A stretch of DNA of 44,278 nucleotides from Kitasatospora sp. MAA4 (lineage in GTDB: Bacteria; Actinomycetota; Actinomycetes; Streptomycetales; Streptomycetaceae), in contig NZ_JARZAI010000046.1 of assembly GCF_029893355.1 (NCBI RefSeq), positions 1 through 44,278 on the forward strand, in the 5' to 3' direction. This document shows positions 1 through 9,000 of the stretch, in pieces. Under the pieces are notes generated by a model. The model was not told the origin of the DNA and ran no database searches. It saw only the letters and a program-made list of their open reading frames with translations. The stretch's first letter is position 1; each line of letters begins with the position of its first letter. Made by a program: the position numbers and the translations under genes.

Positions 1-50
1 CCTCCTACGAGCCCTTCACCCGCCCGCTCGACCTGCTGGGCATCGCCTGA
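1..50 (+). CDS. 3' end of an upstream gene (partial)
   Basis: The first 50 bases can be read as the last 15 codons of a plus-strand gene, ending SYEPFTRPLDLLGIA and a TGA at 48-50. The codons have G/C at the third position, as expected here. Too little remains to name the protein, and the reading is only a frame choice supported by codon use. Confidence 0.4.
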   Translation, partial: SYEPFTRPLDLLGIA

Positions 51-223
51 CCGGCACACGCACAAGATCACGGGACTTTGCAACGGCCCTGGGCCCGGAT
101 CTTGTCCTTGCGCCGCGGCGCTGCTCTCTCTGTGACGCTGAGTCACCCGGCGTGTTCGTTGACAGGCCGTTCGGCGCCGGTCACCGTAAGGGGATGTCCG
201 GCACGGTCAGGAAGGACCGATGA

Positions 224-640
224 ATGAGTCTCAGAGCTGCCACCGTCGTGGCGGGCGTCGCGGCGGCCGTCGCGGCCGTCGTCCCGACGCCCGGCTATGC
301 GGGCGCCCCGGCGGTGAGTGTCAGCGCCGGTGTGAAGCCCGCCGTCAGCGGCCAGGTGCTCACCCACGCGCAGGCGCTGGCGCAGGGCTACGCGTGCGGT
401 CTGAACGTCTCCCAGCCCGGCGGTCCCTACACCGAGGCGTGGATCACCTGGAACAACTGCTGGCCCGACGTGCACACCCTCGGGCAGAGCCCGGTCTTCT
501 CGACCAGGGCCGGGAACACGTACACCTACACCGGTGCCTGCCTCTACATCGCCCCGGGGAACTCGGCGACCTGGGACTTCAAGCCCGCGGACTTCCCGCC
601 GGAGCCGGCCACCGTGACCGGCGTGACCTACTGCAACTGA
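224..640 (+). CDS. small secreted protein, unknown function
   Basis: This 138-residue protein has an N-terminal signal peptide: a hydrophobic Ala/Val stretch over residues 3-22 and a likely cleavage after the GYAGA region. The mature part of about 110 residues has four cysteines (in YACG, NNCW, GACL and the C-terminal YCN), which could form two disulfides. A purine-rich GGAAGGAC at 210-217 sits 6 bases before the ATG at 224; an overlapping ATG at 220 opens a different frame whose product looks like a shadow. I recognise no domain. It is probably an extracellular beta-rich protein, and stands alone facing the convergent S9 peptidase gene. Confidence 0.75.
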   Translation: MSLRAATVVAGVAAAVAAVVPTPGYAGAPAVSVSAGVKPAVSGQVLTHAQALAQGYACGLNVSQPGGPYTEAWITWNNCWPDVHTLGQSPVFSTRAGNTYTYTGACLYIAPGNSATWDFKPADFPPEPATVTGVTYCN

Positions 641-692
641 ACTTGCCTTCGCCACTCGTTGATCACGACTCGATGCCCACCCTGGTGCGGGC

Positions 693-2657
693 CTACAGCC
701 AGCGCTCGAACCAGGCGCGGATACGCCGGAGGGCGTCGAGTTGATGGGCGCGCTCGTGAAGCCCGTGGCCCTCTCGGGGGTAGACGACGAACTCGTGCTC
801 GACGCCGAAGTGGCGCAGTGCGCGATGGAAGTGGACCGCCTGGCCGAGTGGGACGTTGGTGTCCTCCTCGCCGTGCAGGATCAGGACCGGGGTGCGGATC
901 CGGGACACGTGGGAGATCGGGCTGTTCCGGTCGTGGACGTGCGGTCCCGGCCCGTTCCAGCCGGTGCTGCCGCCGAGCGCCGCGTCCATGATTCCCCAGT
1001 CGCCGGTCCCGGCCTGCATACCCCAGTCGCTGATGCCGGCGCCCATCACGGCGGCCTTGAACCGCTCGCTCCGGCCGATGGCCCAGGCCGCCATGAAACC
1101 GCCGTGGCTCCAGCCGGAGATGCCCAGGCGTTCGGGATCGGCGACTCCCTCGGCGACCAGCAGGTCGATCCCGGCGAGGATGTCGGTCCACTCGTCTCCG
1201 CCCACCGCGCCCGCCACCACGGCGGCGAATTCATGGCCGTGGCCCGACCCGCCCCGGGGATTGGGCAGGAAGACCGCGTATCCGGCGGTCGCCAGCCACT
1301 GGCCGCAGTCGACCGCACTGAGCGTGAACTCGTCGGCATGGCGGAAGTAGGGGCCGCCGTGGACCATGGTGACGAGCGGGAACGGACCCTCGTCCCGAGT
1401 CCGGCCGGCGGGCAGGATCAGCAGGCCGTCCAGCTGGAGTCCGTCGGGCGCCTGGTAGCTGAGCCGTTCCTGGACACCCCAGCGGATCCCGCGCAGTTCG
1501 GGACCGGTGTCGCTGAGCCGGAGCAGTGGCCCGCCCGCCGGTCCCGCGTGGACGTTCCTGGGCTCGCGCGCGGTGCTCGTCAGCACGGCGAGGGTCTCTC
1601 CGGAGTGACTCGCAGTGAGCCCGGCGAGTGTGCCGGGTGCGCAGGACAGTCGGTGGAACCGTAGCGACTGCGGATCGAGCCGGTACAGCGCGGTATCCAG
1701 CCCGTCGGCGAACAGCGCCAGCGGCGGCCCGTCGGCGACCTGCACCAGCTCGGTGGGGCAGGCGGACATGCCGACCGTGAGATTGCGCTGTTCGACGGTC
1801 GGGCCGGTCGCCGGCGGGACCGTGTCGATCACGGCGAGCGCGCCTACCAAGTGCCCAGGGGTCACCGCCAGGTGGGCCAGATGCCAGGCACCGTCGTGAT
1901 TCCACCAGAGCGGGGACCGGGCCTCGAACCCGACCGGGCCCAGGTCCTGGACGGCTGCCGTCTCCAGGGCGACCAGATGCAGTCCTGCCGTCGTGACGCC
2001 GGGGTCGAGCTCGGGGGTGGCCCAGCTCAGCACGGCCAGCGGGCCGCCGTCCGGACGCTGGGTCACCTCCACGACATGGCGGTCCCCGAGACCGTCCACG
2101 GTGCGGACCACGCCGGTCGCCAGGTCGAGCAGGCGCAGCCGGGTGACCGGGAGGTGCCGGCCCCAGACCTTCGCGTCGTCGCCCTCGGCCTCCCGGCGTT
2201 CGTCCTCCGCGGTGGGCTCGTCCCCGGCGAGCAGCGCGACGGTGCGGCCGTCGGCGAGCGGGTAGTGGTCGCAGATGCCCCCGCGCCACCTGGTCAGGGG
2301 CTCTGTCCTGGCGACGTTCTTGCTGCCGTCCAGAAGGATCCGCTGGAGTTGAGCGGTGCCCCGCTCCTCGCGGTCGGAGGTGAAGAACAGAGCAGCCGAG
2401 TCCGGCGCCCACCTCGGGGCGGCGTCGCTGGCCGTGCCGTCGGTCAGCCTGTGCGGGGCTGTGCTGCCATCGGCGGCGGCGACCCAGACAGAGCTGTGCG
2501 GACGTCCGGGCCTTCCGCTGTTCGCGACCACGCCGTAGGCGACCAGGCGACCGTCGGGCGAGATGGCCGGCGCCACGGGGGCGGCCAGGTCCACCACCAG
2601 TTCCGCGGTGAGCAGGTCGGTCGATTCGGGAATCGATCGCGGTTCAGGGCGCGGCAT
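693..2657 (-). CDS. S9 family prolyl-oligopeptidase-type serine peptidase
   Basis: This 654-residue protein has the two-part build of S9 peptidases: an N-terminal beta-propeller-like region (about residues 20-400, with repeated SPDGRLVAYG and WAPDSAALFFT-type blades) and a C-terminal alpha/beta hydrolase domain. The nucleophile motif GWSHGG gives Ser517. Asp599 (in HGEEDTNVP) and His631 (in REGHG) complete a plausible triad. No signal peptide is seen, so it is probably cytoplasmic and cleaves short peptides or acylated amino acids. The start is well supported: an AAAGG ribosome-binding site lies 8 bases before the ATG at 2657. It is the last of three minus-strand genes. Confidence 0.93.
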   Translation of the reverse strand: MPRPEPRSIPESTDLLTAELVVDLAAPVAPAISPDGRLVAYGVVANSGRPGRPHSSVWVAAADGSTAPHRLTDGTASDAAPRWAPDSAALFFTSDREERGTAQLQRILLDGSKNVARTEPLTRWRGGICDHYPLADGRTVALLAGDEPTAEDERREAEGDDAKVWGRHLPVTRLRLLDLATGVVRTVDGLGDRHVVEVTQRPDGGPLAVLSWATPELDPGVTTAGLHLVALETAAVQDLGPVGFEARSPLWWNHDGAWHLAHLAVTPGHLVGALAVIDTVPPATGPTVEQRNLTVGMSACPTELVQVADGPPLALFADGLDTALYRLDPQSLRFHRLSCAPGTLAGLTASHSGETLAVLTSTAREPRNVHAGPAGGPLLRLSDTGPELRGIRWGVQERLSYQAPDGLQLDGLLILPAGRTRDEGPFPLVTMVHGGPYFRHADEFTLSAVDCGQWLATAGYAVFLPNPRGGSGHGHEFAAVVAGAVGGDEWTDILAGIDLLVAEGVADPERLGISGWSHGGFMAAWAIGRSERFKAAVMGAGISDWGMQAGTGDWGIMDAALGGSTGWNGPGPHVHDRNSPISHVSRIRTPVLILHGEEDTNVPLGQAVHFHRALRHFGVEHEFVVYPREGHGLHERAHQLDALRRIRAWFERWL

Positions 2658-2769
2658 CCGGACTGCCTTTCACTCGCCGGTACGACAGGCGGACATCTTG
2701 TCGCACGGACGAGCCTGTGTCAGTCGGGTTTCGGAGAATCGGGCCGCACACGGCCCTGCCCGACTGCCG

Positions 2770-3615
2770 TCACTGGTCGGGGAGGTCCGGCGGAGCCGGG
2801 TGCTGTATGAGGAGCTGGTCGCAGGCGAGGGTGACCGGCGTGGTGGTGGTCGGGGCGGGGTGGTTGGCGCCGTTGTCTATCGACAGGTTCAGGATCGGGT
2901 ACGCGGCGAAGTCGCTGCCGACACCGACGTGATCGGCGTAGGCGGCCGTGAGGTGGTCGGCGTCCGAGCCTATGTACCAGGTGATGTTGTCCGCCCCGAA
3001 GCGCGCTCCCACGTAGAGCCACGCGCCGGCCGCGACGTCGGGACCGGTGTAGGTGGAGTCCCCGTGGCGTACGTGGTTGACGAATTCCAGGGTGTTGGGG
3101 TGGTCGCTGTGCCATTCGAAGATGTCGGCCTCGTTCTGCCCGTCCCGCCAGGTCCACAGTGCGGGCCAGGCACCGGAGTCGGCGGCAGGCAGCCGGACAT
3201 GGGCGAGCAGCAGGTCCCCGGTGCGGACCTGGACGCCGCTGCCGCCGGAGTCGCAGGAGTCTCCGGTGGTGAGCAGCCCGGTGTTCCACCTGCCGTCGGG
3301 GCGGGCGGTGGCGGTGATGGTCAGGTAGCCCTGCTTGCTGCTCGCCGCGGTGGGGACGAGGTGGTCGAGCTTCCCGTTGCCGGGATTGTCCAAGCAGTGC
3401 GCGAAGGCGGTGCTCTGCCAGCCCCAGGCGCCCTGCGGGCCCAGGTCGAGGTGCTGGAACGTCTCGTTCAGAACCACGTCCGCCGCGCCGGGGGTGTTGG
3501 GGGCGGGCCGGGCGTCGCCGCGACGCGCGAGGGCGTGACCGGCTTCGGCGGGCAGGGCCGAGGGCACAACACTCAGCGTAGCGGCGATGAGCACGTGAGT
3601 CATAACCAGTGTCAT
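2770..3615 (-). CDS. secreted GH16-like glycoside hydrolase (beta-glucanase fold)
   Basis: The protein is 281 residues from the ATG at 3615. An ATG at 3603 fits the upstream G-rich stretch about as well, and a longer frame reaches 3672. It starts with a signal peptide (MTLVMTHVLIAATLSVVPS) cut near AEAG. The centre carries EADIFE (E162, D164, E167), which fits the GH16 catalytic pattern ExDxxE, within a concanavalin-like beta-sandwich of about 230 residues that also has the typical WPALWTW and NTLEFVNH blocks. The family cleaves beta-1,3 or beta-1,3-1,4 glucans and related polymers outside the cell. It follows the CIS-flanking membrane-protein gene by 93 bases on the same strand, so it may be cotranscribed with it; a link to the injection system is inference only. 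Confidence 0.8.
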   Translation of the reverse strand: MTLVMTHVLIAATLSVVPSALPAEAGHALARRGDARPAPNTPGAADVVLNETFQHLDLGPQGAWGWQSTAFAHCLDNPGNGKLDHLVPTAASSKQGYLTITATARPDGRWNTGLLTTGDSCDSGGSGVQVRTGDLLLAHVRLPAADSGAWPALWTWRDGQNEADIFEWHSDHPNTLEFVNHVRHGDSTYTGPDVAAGAWLYVGARFGADNITWYIGSDADHLTAAYADHVGVGSDFAAYPILNLSIDNGANHPAPTTTTPVTLACDQLLIQHPAPPDLPDQ

Positions 3616-3708
3616 GCCCCCATGGTCGGCCAAACCATGGGCGCATGCCCGCCGAAGCGGCCCGACCGGCACGGACTCCCAGCGTCACCTCGACAAGGGT
3701 CCGTCGCT

Positions 3709-5085
3709 CTAGTGTGCGGAGCTCGAGGGGGTCGGGGAGGGTGCGGGGACGGAACTGCCGCTGACGAAGAGGGACTCGGCGCAGCTGGTCGGGGCGGGCT
3801 CGTCGGGTGGGGTGCCGGGCTTGCGGCAGGTGACGGACAGGACGATCTTGCTCTTCGGCGGGGCCTGGAGCGGGGTGACGAAGTGGCCGGGGGAGTCGCG
3901 GAAGCTCTCCAGGGCCAGCGAGGTGACCTGCTTGCCGTTGATCGTGACCGTCAGGGTGCCCTCGTCGCCCTGGGGTGCGTCGGCGACGAAGTCGGTGATC
4001 AGCAGCAGGCTGTCGTCGGGGACCTGGTAGGTGGCGCTGTTCTGCTTGCCCGGGCTGACGCTGGTGTCCAGGTGGGTGGAGAACTGCCCCTGCGCGGCTG
4101 GTCCCGGCGCGGTCGGCGCGCCGCCCGGGGCATCCGTGGCGCCGCCGCCCGCTGCGGGCGACGTCGGCGCGGCCGGGGAGGACCCGCCGCCGGGGTGGGT
4201 GCCGGGCTTGGGGGAGGACCCGCCGCCGCCGGACTGCGGCGCCGCGGCGGCCTGCGAGGCCTGCGAGGCTTGCGCCGCCTGGGAGTTGACGGCCGACGCC
4301 ACCGCCGCCTTCACCTGGGTGTCCACCGACTGCCGGGCCGCGGACTGCACGCTGGGCCGCACCAGGGTGAACCACAGGGCGACCAGACCGAGGCCGGCGG
4401 CGGCCAGCACGAAGACCCAGCCGGGCAGCAGCGGTTGCTGCTCGTAGCCGCCGGTGAGGACGGTGGGCCCAGCGTCGCCGGCCGCGTCCGTTGTCACCAG
4501 GACCTGGAACGGGTGGGACTTGGCCTTCCCGCGCCACAGCCGCTTGCGCGAGCGGACGGTCAGGGCGAGGTAGCCGCTCTCGCCGGGCGCCAGCGTCATG
4601 GCCGCGGGTTTGAACGCCAGGCGCAGCCGGTCGGCCGGGTCGGTGGCGGTGGGCCGCACCGAGGCGGGCAGGTTGCCGCGGTTCGCCAGCTGGACCTGGG
4701 AGCGCGCCCGCAGCCGTCCGGCCGTCGTGCGGGGCAGCAGCTGGCCGTCGAGACCGTGCCAGGGCAGGACGGTGACCGTGCCCTCCGGCACCGCCGCGCC
4801 CTCGGGGCGTTCGGATGGCAGTACCCGTACGGCGTAGGGCAGTTCGCCGACGGCCGGCAGGTGCGAGCGCGGCGGGCGGAAGGTCAGGACCGCGGTCTCG
4901 GCGCTGCCGGGGTAGAGCGACAGGGTCGCCGGTTCCAGCACGGCCCAGTCCGCGGTCGGCCCGACGACCTCGAGCCGGTACGCCTCGACGATGTCGCCGT
5001 CGTTGCGGACGTGCACGGTGACCTGCTGCTCGCCGCCCGGATCGACGGTGACGGCAGGCGGGTCCAAGTGGGAGGTGGCAGTCAT
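3709..5085 (-). CDS. bitopic membrane protein with Ig-like (COG1470-type) domains, CIS-associated
   Basis: This 458-residue protein has no signal peptide. Residues 1-215 form two Ig/NEW3-like beta-sandwich repeats (each with a VTVxVRNxG or VQLANRGN strand). One transmembrane helix lies at about residues 219-242, followed by a Gln/Ala-rich and Pro/Gly-rich linker (about 245-340) and a C-terminal beta domain of about 110 residues with two cysteines. By the positive-inside rule (RSRKRLWRGKAK before the helix) the Ig-like part is cytoplasmic and the C-terminal domain extracellular. I start it at the ATG at 5085 because the conserved-looking protein begins there; a GTG at 5139 would add 18 unlikely residues. 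Proteins of this sort are often annotated 'hydrolytic protein' beside Streptomyces CIS clusters, but no catalytic motif is visible. It is divergent from the CIS operon and shares its promoter region. Confidence 0.82.
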   Translation of the reverse strand: MTATSHLDPPAVTVDPGGEQQVTVHVRNDGDIVEAYRLEVVGPTADWAVLEPATLSLYPGSAETAVLTFRPPRSHLPAVGELPYAVRVLPSERPEGAAVPEGTVTVLPWHGLDGQLLPRTTAGRLRARSQVQLANRGNLPASVRPTATDPADRLRLAFKPAAMTLAPGESGYLALTVRSRKRLWRGKAKSHPFQVLVTTDAAGDAGPTVLTGGYEQQPLLPGWVFVLAAAGLGLVALWFTLVRPSVQSAARQSVDTQVKAAVASAVNSQAAQASQASQAAAAPQSGGGGSSPKPGTHPGGGSSPAAPTSPAAGGGATDAPGGAPTAPGPAAQGQFSTHLDTSVSPGKQNSATYQVPDDSLLLITDFVADAPQGDEGTLTVTINGKQVTSLALESFRDSPGHFVTPLQAPPKSKIVLSVTCRKPGTPPDEPAPTSCAESLFVSGSSVPAPSPTPSSSAH

Positions 5086-5276
5086 GTGCGCCGAACTTAG
5101 GCACGATCGGCGCGCCGTGCACCGGCGGAAAGGGAACACCTTCGGGCAGCCCTGTCACCTGTTAGGGCGATGTTAGGTGCATGGCAAGACGCATTCGCAC
5201 AATGAGTGCTCCCAATCGCGCCATCGCGCCGCTGCACCGGCGCGCCCTTGCGATCGCCTTCGTCCTGAGGAGCGTT
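5086..5276. promoter_or_regulatory. divergent promoter region of the CIS locus with TTAGG repeats
   Basis: This 191-base spacer separates the Ig-like membrane protein gene from the LuxR-type regulator gene. It contains three direct TTAGG copies (5097-5101, 5162-5166, 5173-5177), the last two 11 bases apart, about one helical turn. An imperfect inverted repeat CACCT/AGGTG (5156-5160 and 5175-5179) encloses them. No convincing -35/-10 pair is visible. The repeats are candidate binding sites for the LuxR-type regulator or a global regulator. Confidence 0.4.
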
Positions 5277-5903
5277 GTGGAACGCGTTTCTGTCACTGTT
5301 CACACCGAGGACCCGATCACCCTGTCCGGGGTCGTCAGCCAGTTACGGATGTGCCCGGAGATCCGGGTGCTGGACGCCGCGGACCCGGAGCAGGCGGCCG
5401 TCCTGCTCGTGCTGGCCGACAGCGTGGACCCCGAGGCGGTGACGCTGCTGCGCAAGCTGCACCGGCACACCGCGGCGGCCAGGATCGTGCTGGTGGTGTC
5501 GCGGATCGAGGACACCGGTCTGGCCGCGGCCGTCGAGTGCGGGGTGGTCGGGCTGCTGCGCCGCAGCGAGGCGACGCCGCTGCGGCTCACCCAGGTGGTG
5601 ACCTCGGCCGCGCGCGGTGAGGGCACCATGCCGGCCGACCTGCTGGGCCGCCTGCTCGACCAGGTGGGCCGCTTGCAGCGCCAGGTCCTCGATCCGCGCG
5701 GGATCTCCTTCGCGGGGCTGGGGGCCCGGGAGATCGAGATCCTCAAACTGGTGGCGGAGGGGCGCGACACCCGGGAGATCGCCGAGCAACTGGCCTACTC
5801 CGAACGCACGGTGAAGAGCGTCCTGCACGACGTCACCAGCCGGCTGCAACTGCGCAACCGCTCGCACGCGGTGGCCTACGCGCTGCGCGAGGGGCTCATC
5901 TGA
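5277..5903 (+). CDS. LuxR/NarL-type response-regulator-like transcription factor of the CIS cluster
   Basis: The protein is 208 residues from the GTG at 5277. An upstream ATG at 5181 is in frame, but the GTG has a strong GAGGAG site at 5267-5272 and gives a normal receiver-domain start. Residues 1-120 look like a receiver fold (hydrophobic strands VLLVLADS and IVLVVSR), but the phosphoacceptor region LADSVDPE is atypical, so it may be a pseudo-receiver. Residues about 138-205 are a LuxR helix-turn-helix (LGAREIEILKLVAEG, TREIAEQLAYSERTVKSVLHDV). It is the first gene of the CIS operon and the obvious cluster-specific regulator; a counterpart stands at the same place in the S. coelicolor CIS locus as I remember it. 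A short tandem duplication spans its stop codon. Confidence 0.9.
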   Translation: MERVSVTVHTEDPITLSGVVSQLRMCPEIRVLDAADPEQAAVLLVLADSVDPEAVTLLRKLHRHTAAARIVLVVSRIEDTGLAAAVECGVVGLLRRSEATPLRLTQVVTSAARGEGTMPADLLGRLLDQVGRLQRQVLDPRGISFAGLGAREIEILKLVAEGRDTREIAEQLAYSERTVKSVLHDVTSRLQLRNRSHAVAYALREGLI

Positions 5904-5924
5904 CGCCGCCCATCTGACGCCGCC
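5897..5924 (+). repeat. 14-bp tandem duplication across the stop codon of the LuxR-type gene
   Basis: CATCTGACGCCGCC occurs twice back to back (5897-5910, 5911-5924). The first copy carries the gene's TGA at 5901-5903 and the second brings another in-frame-looking CATCTGA just downstream. This looks like replication slippage at the gene end. Confidence 0.85.
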
Positions 5925-5928
5925 CCAT

Positions 5929-5955
5929 CGGGCAGTCGGCCGACCCGGCTGCCCG
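5929..5955 (+). terminator. hairpin after the LuxR-type gene
   Basis: CGGGCAG (5929-5935) pairs perfectly with CTGCCCG (5949-5955) around a 13-base loop that contains the palindrome TCGGCCGA. There is no T-tract. It may terminate or attenuate transcription between the regulator gene and the structural genes. Confidence 0.5.
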
Positions 5956-6082
5956 AAAGGGCGGGGCCCGCGTCCCTTCGGTCGGCCCGTGCGGCCGTGG
6001 ACCGTGCCGCCGCAGCCCCGACGATGGTGCCCGGCCCTGTCCGGACCGTCCGGAGACGGGGCCCACCCCAGGAGGCGCTCCG

Positions 6083-9000
6083 GTGCGTGGAGTTCATCGC
6101 AGGCCCAGCCGCCGGCTGTCCGTCGCGCTGCTGGCGCTGGTCCTGCTGGCCGCGGCGCTGGTCGCGCTGCGCGCCGTCGGCGGGACTGCCGCGGCCGGCA
6201 CCGTGCTGGCGAAGGACGGCCGGATCGCCTACGGCGGCACGCTGCACCGCAGCATCGGCGTGGTGGATCCGGCGAACTCCGCCGCCGGCGTCCCGTACTT
6301 CCCCGGCGGGCCGCAGCACTACGACGACGAGGTGTCCGCGCGCGGGGACGCGCTCGTCTGGACGAGCCTGCGCGACTCGCCGTTCCCCGAGGTCTGGTAC
6401 CGGCAGGGCGACGGCCCGCTGACCGAGGTCACCACCGCTTCGGCCACCGGCGTGCTGCACCCGGTCCTGTCGCCGGACGGGCGGCGGATCGCCTTCGCGG
6501 CCACCACCGGGCGGACGGACGACACCAGCAAGCACGACATCTGGGTGGTCGCCACCGACGGCACCGGCCTGCACCGGCTGACCGACGGGACGGGCGACAA
6601 CACCTGGCCGACCTGGTCGCCGGACGGCACGGCGATCGCCTTCAGCGCGGACCGGGGCGCGAGCAACGGGGTCCGGCAGATCTACCGGATCCCCTCGGCC
6701 GGCGGTCCGGTCCAGCAGATCACCTTCGACCATGTCAACGAGTACAGCCCGACCCTGGTGTTCGGCAACACCGAGCCGAGCTGGGACCCGGTCGTGTCCC
6801 ACGACCGGCTGCTCTACACCTCGAACCTTCCCGTGTACGAGAACGGGCAGCCGCTGTCGGTGCGCCAGGAGATCAGCGTGCGCACGCTGGCGACCGGTGT
6901 CGTGCTGGCGCTCCCGCAAGCCATGTCGGGTTCCCACAGCGGCAGTTGGTCCCCGGACGGATGCACGGTGGCCTTCGTGGCCCCCTCGGCGGGCCAGCAG
7001 ATTGACCAGATCTGGACCGTCACCCTGCCCACGTCGAGCGCGGCGGCCGCCTCGGTGCTGCGGCTCTCGGAGGACCGCCAGGACGGCGACCCCACCTGGT
7101 ACACCCCCGCGCAGGGCGCCCCCGAGCTGCTGGTCACCCGGGACACCGCCGCCACGGCCGCGACGGTCGACCTCTGCGACATCACCTCCGGCGGCTACGA
7201 CCCGCGCGACCTGCTGGTGCCCGTCCGCGACCTGAACCTCGACCAGGGGATCGGCGACGAGAGCCAGCAGTACGCGCCGGACGGCCTGCGGATCGCCTTC
7301 ACCAAGGTGGTCCCGGCCGCCGACGCCCGGCCCCGCCAGGTCTGGGTGGCCGACGCCGACGGCACGCACGCCAGGCCGCTGGAGACCGGCGACCTGCGGA
7401 ACGGCGAGAGCGACACCGATCCGGCCTGGTCGCCGGACGGCACCCGCATCGCGCTGACCCGCTCGGCCGCCGCCGGCCACCCCGAGAGCCAGATCGTGGT
7501 GGTGGACTCGGTCACCGGGCGCCAGCTCCTCGCCGTCCCGCAGCCCGACCTCCAGGCCGACTCCAGGCCGGCCTTCTCGCCCGACGGGCACACGCTCGTC
7601 TTCACCCGCGCCGACCAGCGCACCGACATCCGCCGACGGCACATCTGGTCCGCCGACGCGGACGACGGCAGCGCCCAGCGCGACCTCAGCGCCGTGGACG
7701 ACCCGGACGGCGTGCGCGCCCGGGACGACGGTGCGGCCTTCTCGCCGGACGGGCGCAGCCTGGTCTTCCAGACCGGCGGTCCGGTCGGCCTGATGGACGC
7801 GGACGGTCAGCACGCCCGCACCGTCCCGGACCCGCTCAACCGCTGCAACGCCGCGCAGGGAGAGTTCAGCTCGGCGGCCTGCCTGAATCCCACCTGGTCC
7901 CCGGACGGCCTGTGGCTGCTCGCCGACACGCAGTCCCTGGACTCCTCGGGGAACTACGACGCGGCCACCACCCGGCTCGCGGTGGTGCGCAGTTACGGCA
8001 CGACCGGCTGGGGGAGCGAGCTGACCGGCCCGCAGAGCGCCTTCCAGGGCAACCAGGGCCAGCAGGCGAAGCCCAGCTGGCAGCCGACCGCGAACCTCGC
8101 CACCGCGCTGGTGACGGCCCCGCACCCGACCGTGGCGGGCGGCCGGACCAGCCTGCTGCTGGACGTGACCAACCAGGGGCGGGTCACCGACCCCGGCGTC
8201 CGCCTCACCCTCGCCGTGCCGACCGGCCTGCGGCTGACCGCCCTCACCCCGACCTCCGGCAGCTGCCTGCCCGCCCAGTTCCAGTGCGAGCTCGGCTCGT
8301 TGGCGCTGAACCAGCTGGTCCAGGTCAGGGTCGACCTGGCGGCCACCGCGTCCGGGAGCCCGACGGTCACCTGGACCACGACCGGCCTGGTCCTGGACCC
8401 CGACCCGACCGACAACCACGCGAGCGCGCAGGTCGAGGTCGGCGACCCGCCCAGCCCCTCGCCCACCCCCACCCCGCCGCCCCCGCCGCTGCCCGACCCG
8501 GCCGTGCGGATCGCCCTCGCCCCGGCCCCGGCCTACGTCGGCGGCGCGGTCACCGTCACCTACACCGTGACCAACCTCGGCGGCCGGCCGGCGACCGGGA
8601 TCCAACTGCTGCCCGTGCTGGCGCCCGACACCCCGGTGGCCGCCCCCGGGTGGCCGGCGGGCTGCGGCGCGGCCACCGGCTGCCCGATCGGGGACCTGGC
8701 GCCCGGCGGGTCCGCCGTGGTCCAGCTGGTGGTCACCCCGACGGCGGCCGGCAACCCCGACCTGGCCGCGACCCTCACCACCACCGGCCCGGACGCCGTG
8801 CCGGGCAACGACCGGGCCGACCAGGCCCTCCAGGTGCGCCAACCCGCCGTCGCAGCAAGCCCGTTGGTGGGCACGTCGGGCTCCGTCACCCTGGTGCGCG
8901 GCCACGACTTCCCGCCCGGCGTCCCGGTGACGCTGACCTGGCAGCCGGGGATCACCGCCACCGCCGCGCCCGTCGTCCCGGGTCCGGACGGCAGCTTCAC

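Noticed and set aside
2563..5100. Long plus-strand frame opposite the GH16-like and Ig-like genes
   Set aside because: Low-complexity Gly/Arg/Val product without recognisable domain. The minus-strand genes have signal peptide, catalytic motif and TM helix.
5181..5276. Longer N-terminus for the LuxR-type regulator from the ATG at 5181
   Set aside because: The added 32 residues are not part of a receiver fold, and the GTG at 5277 has a strong ribosome-binding site.
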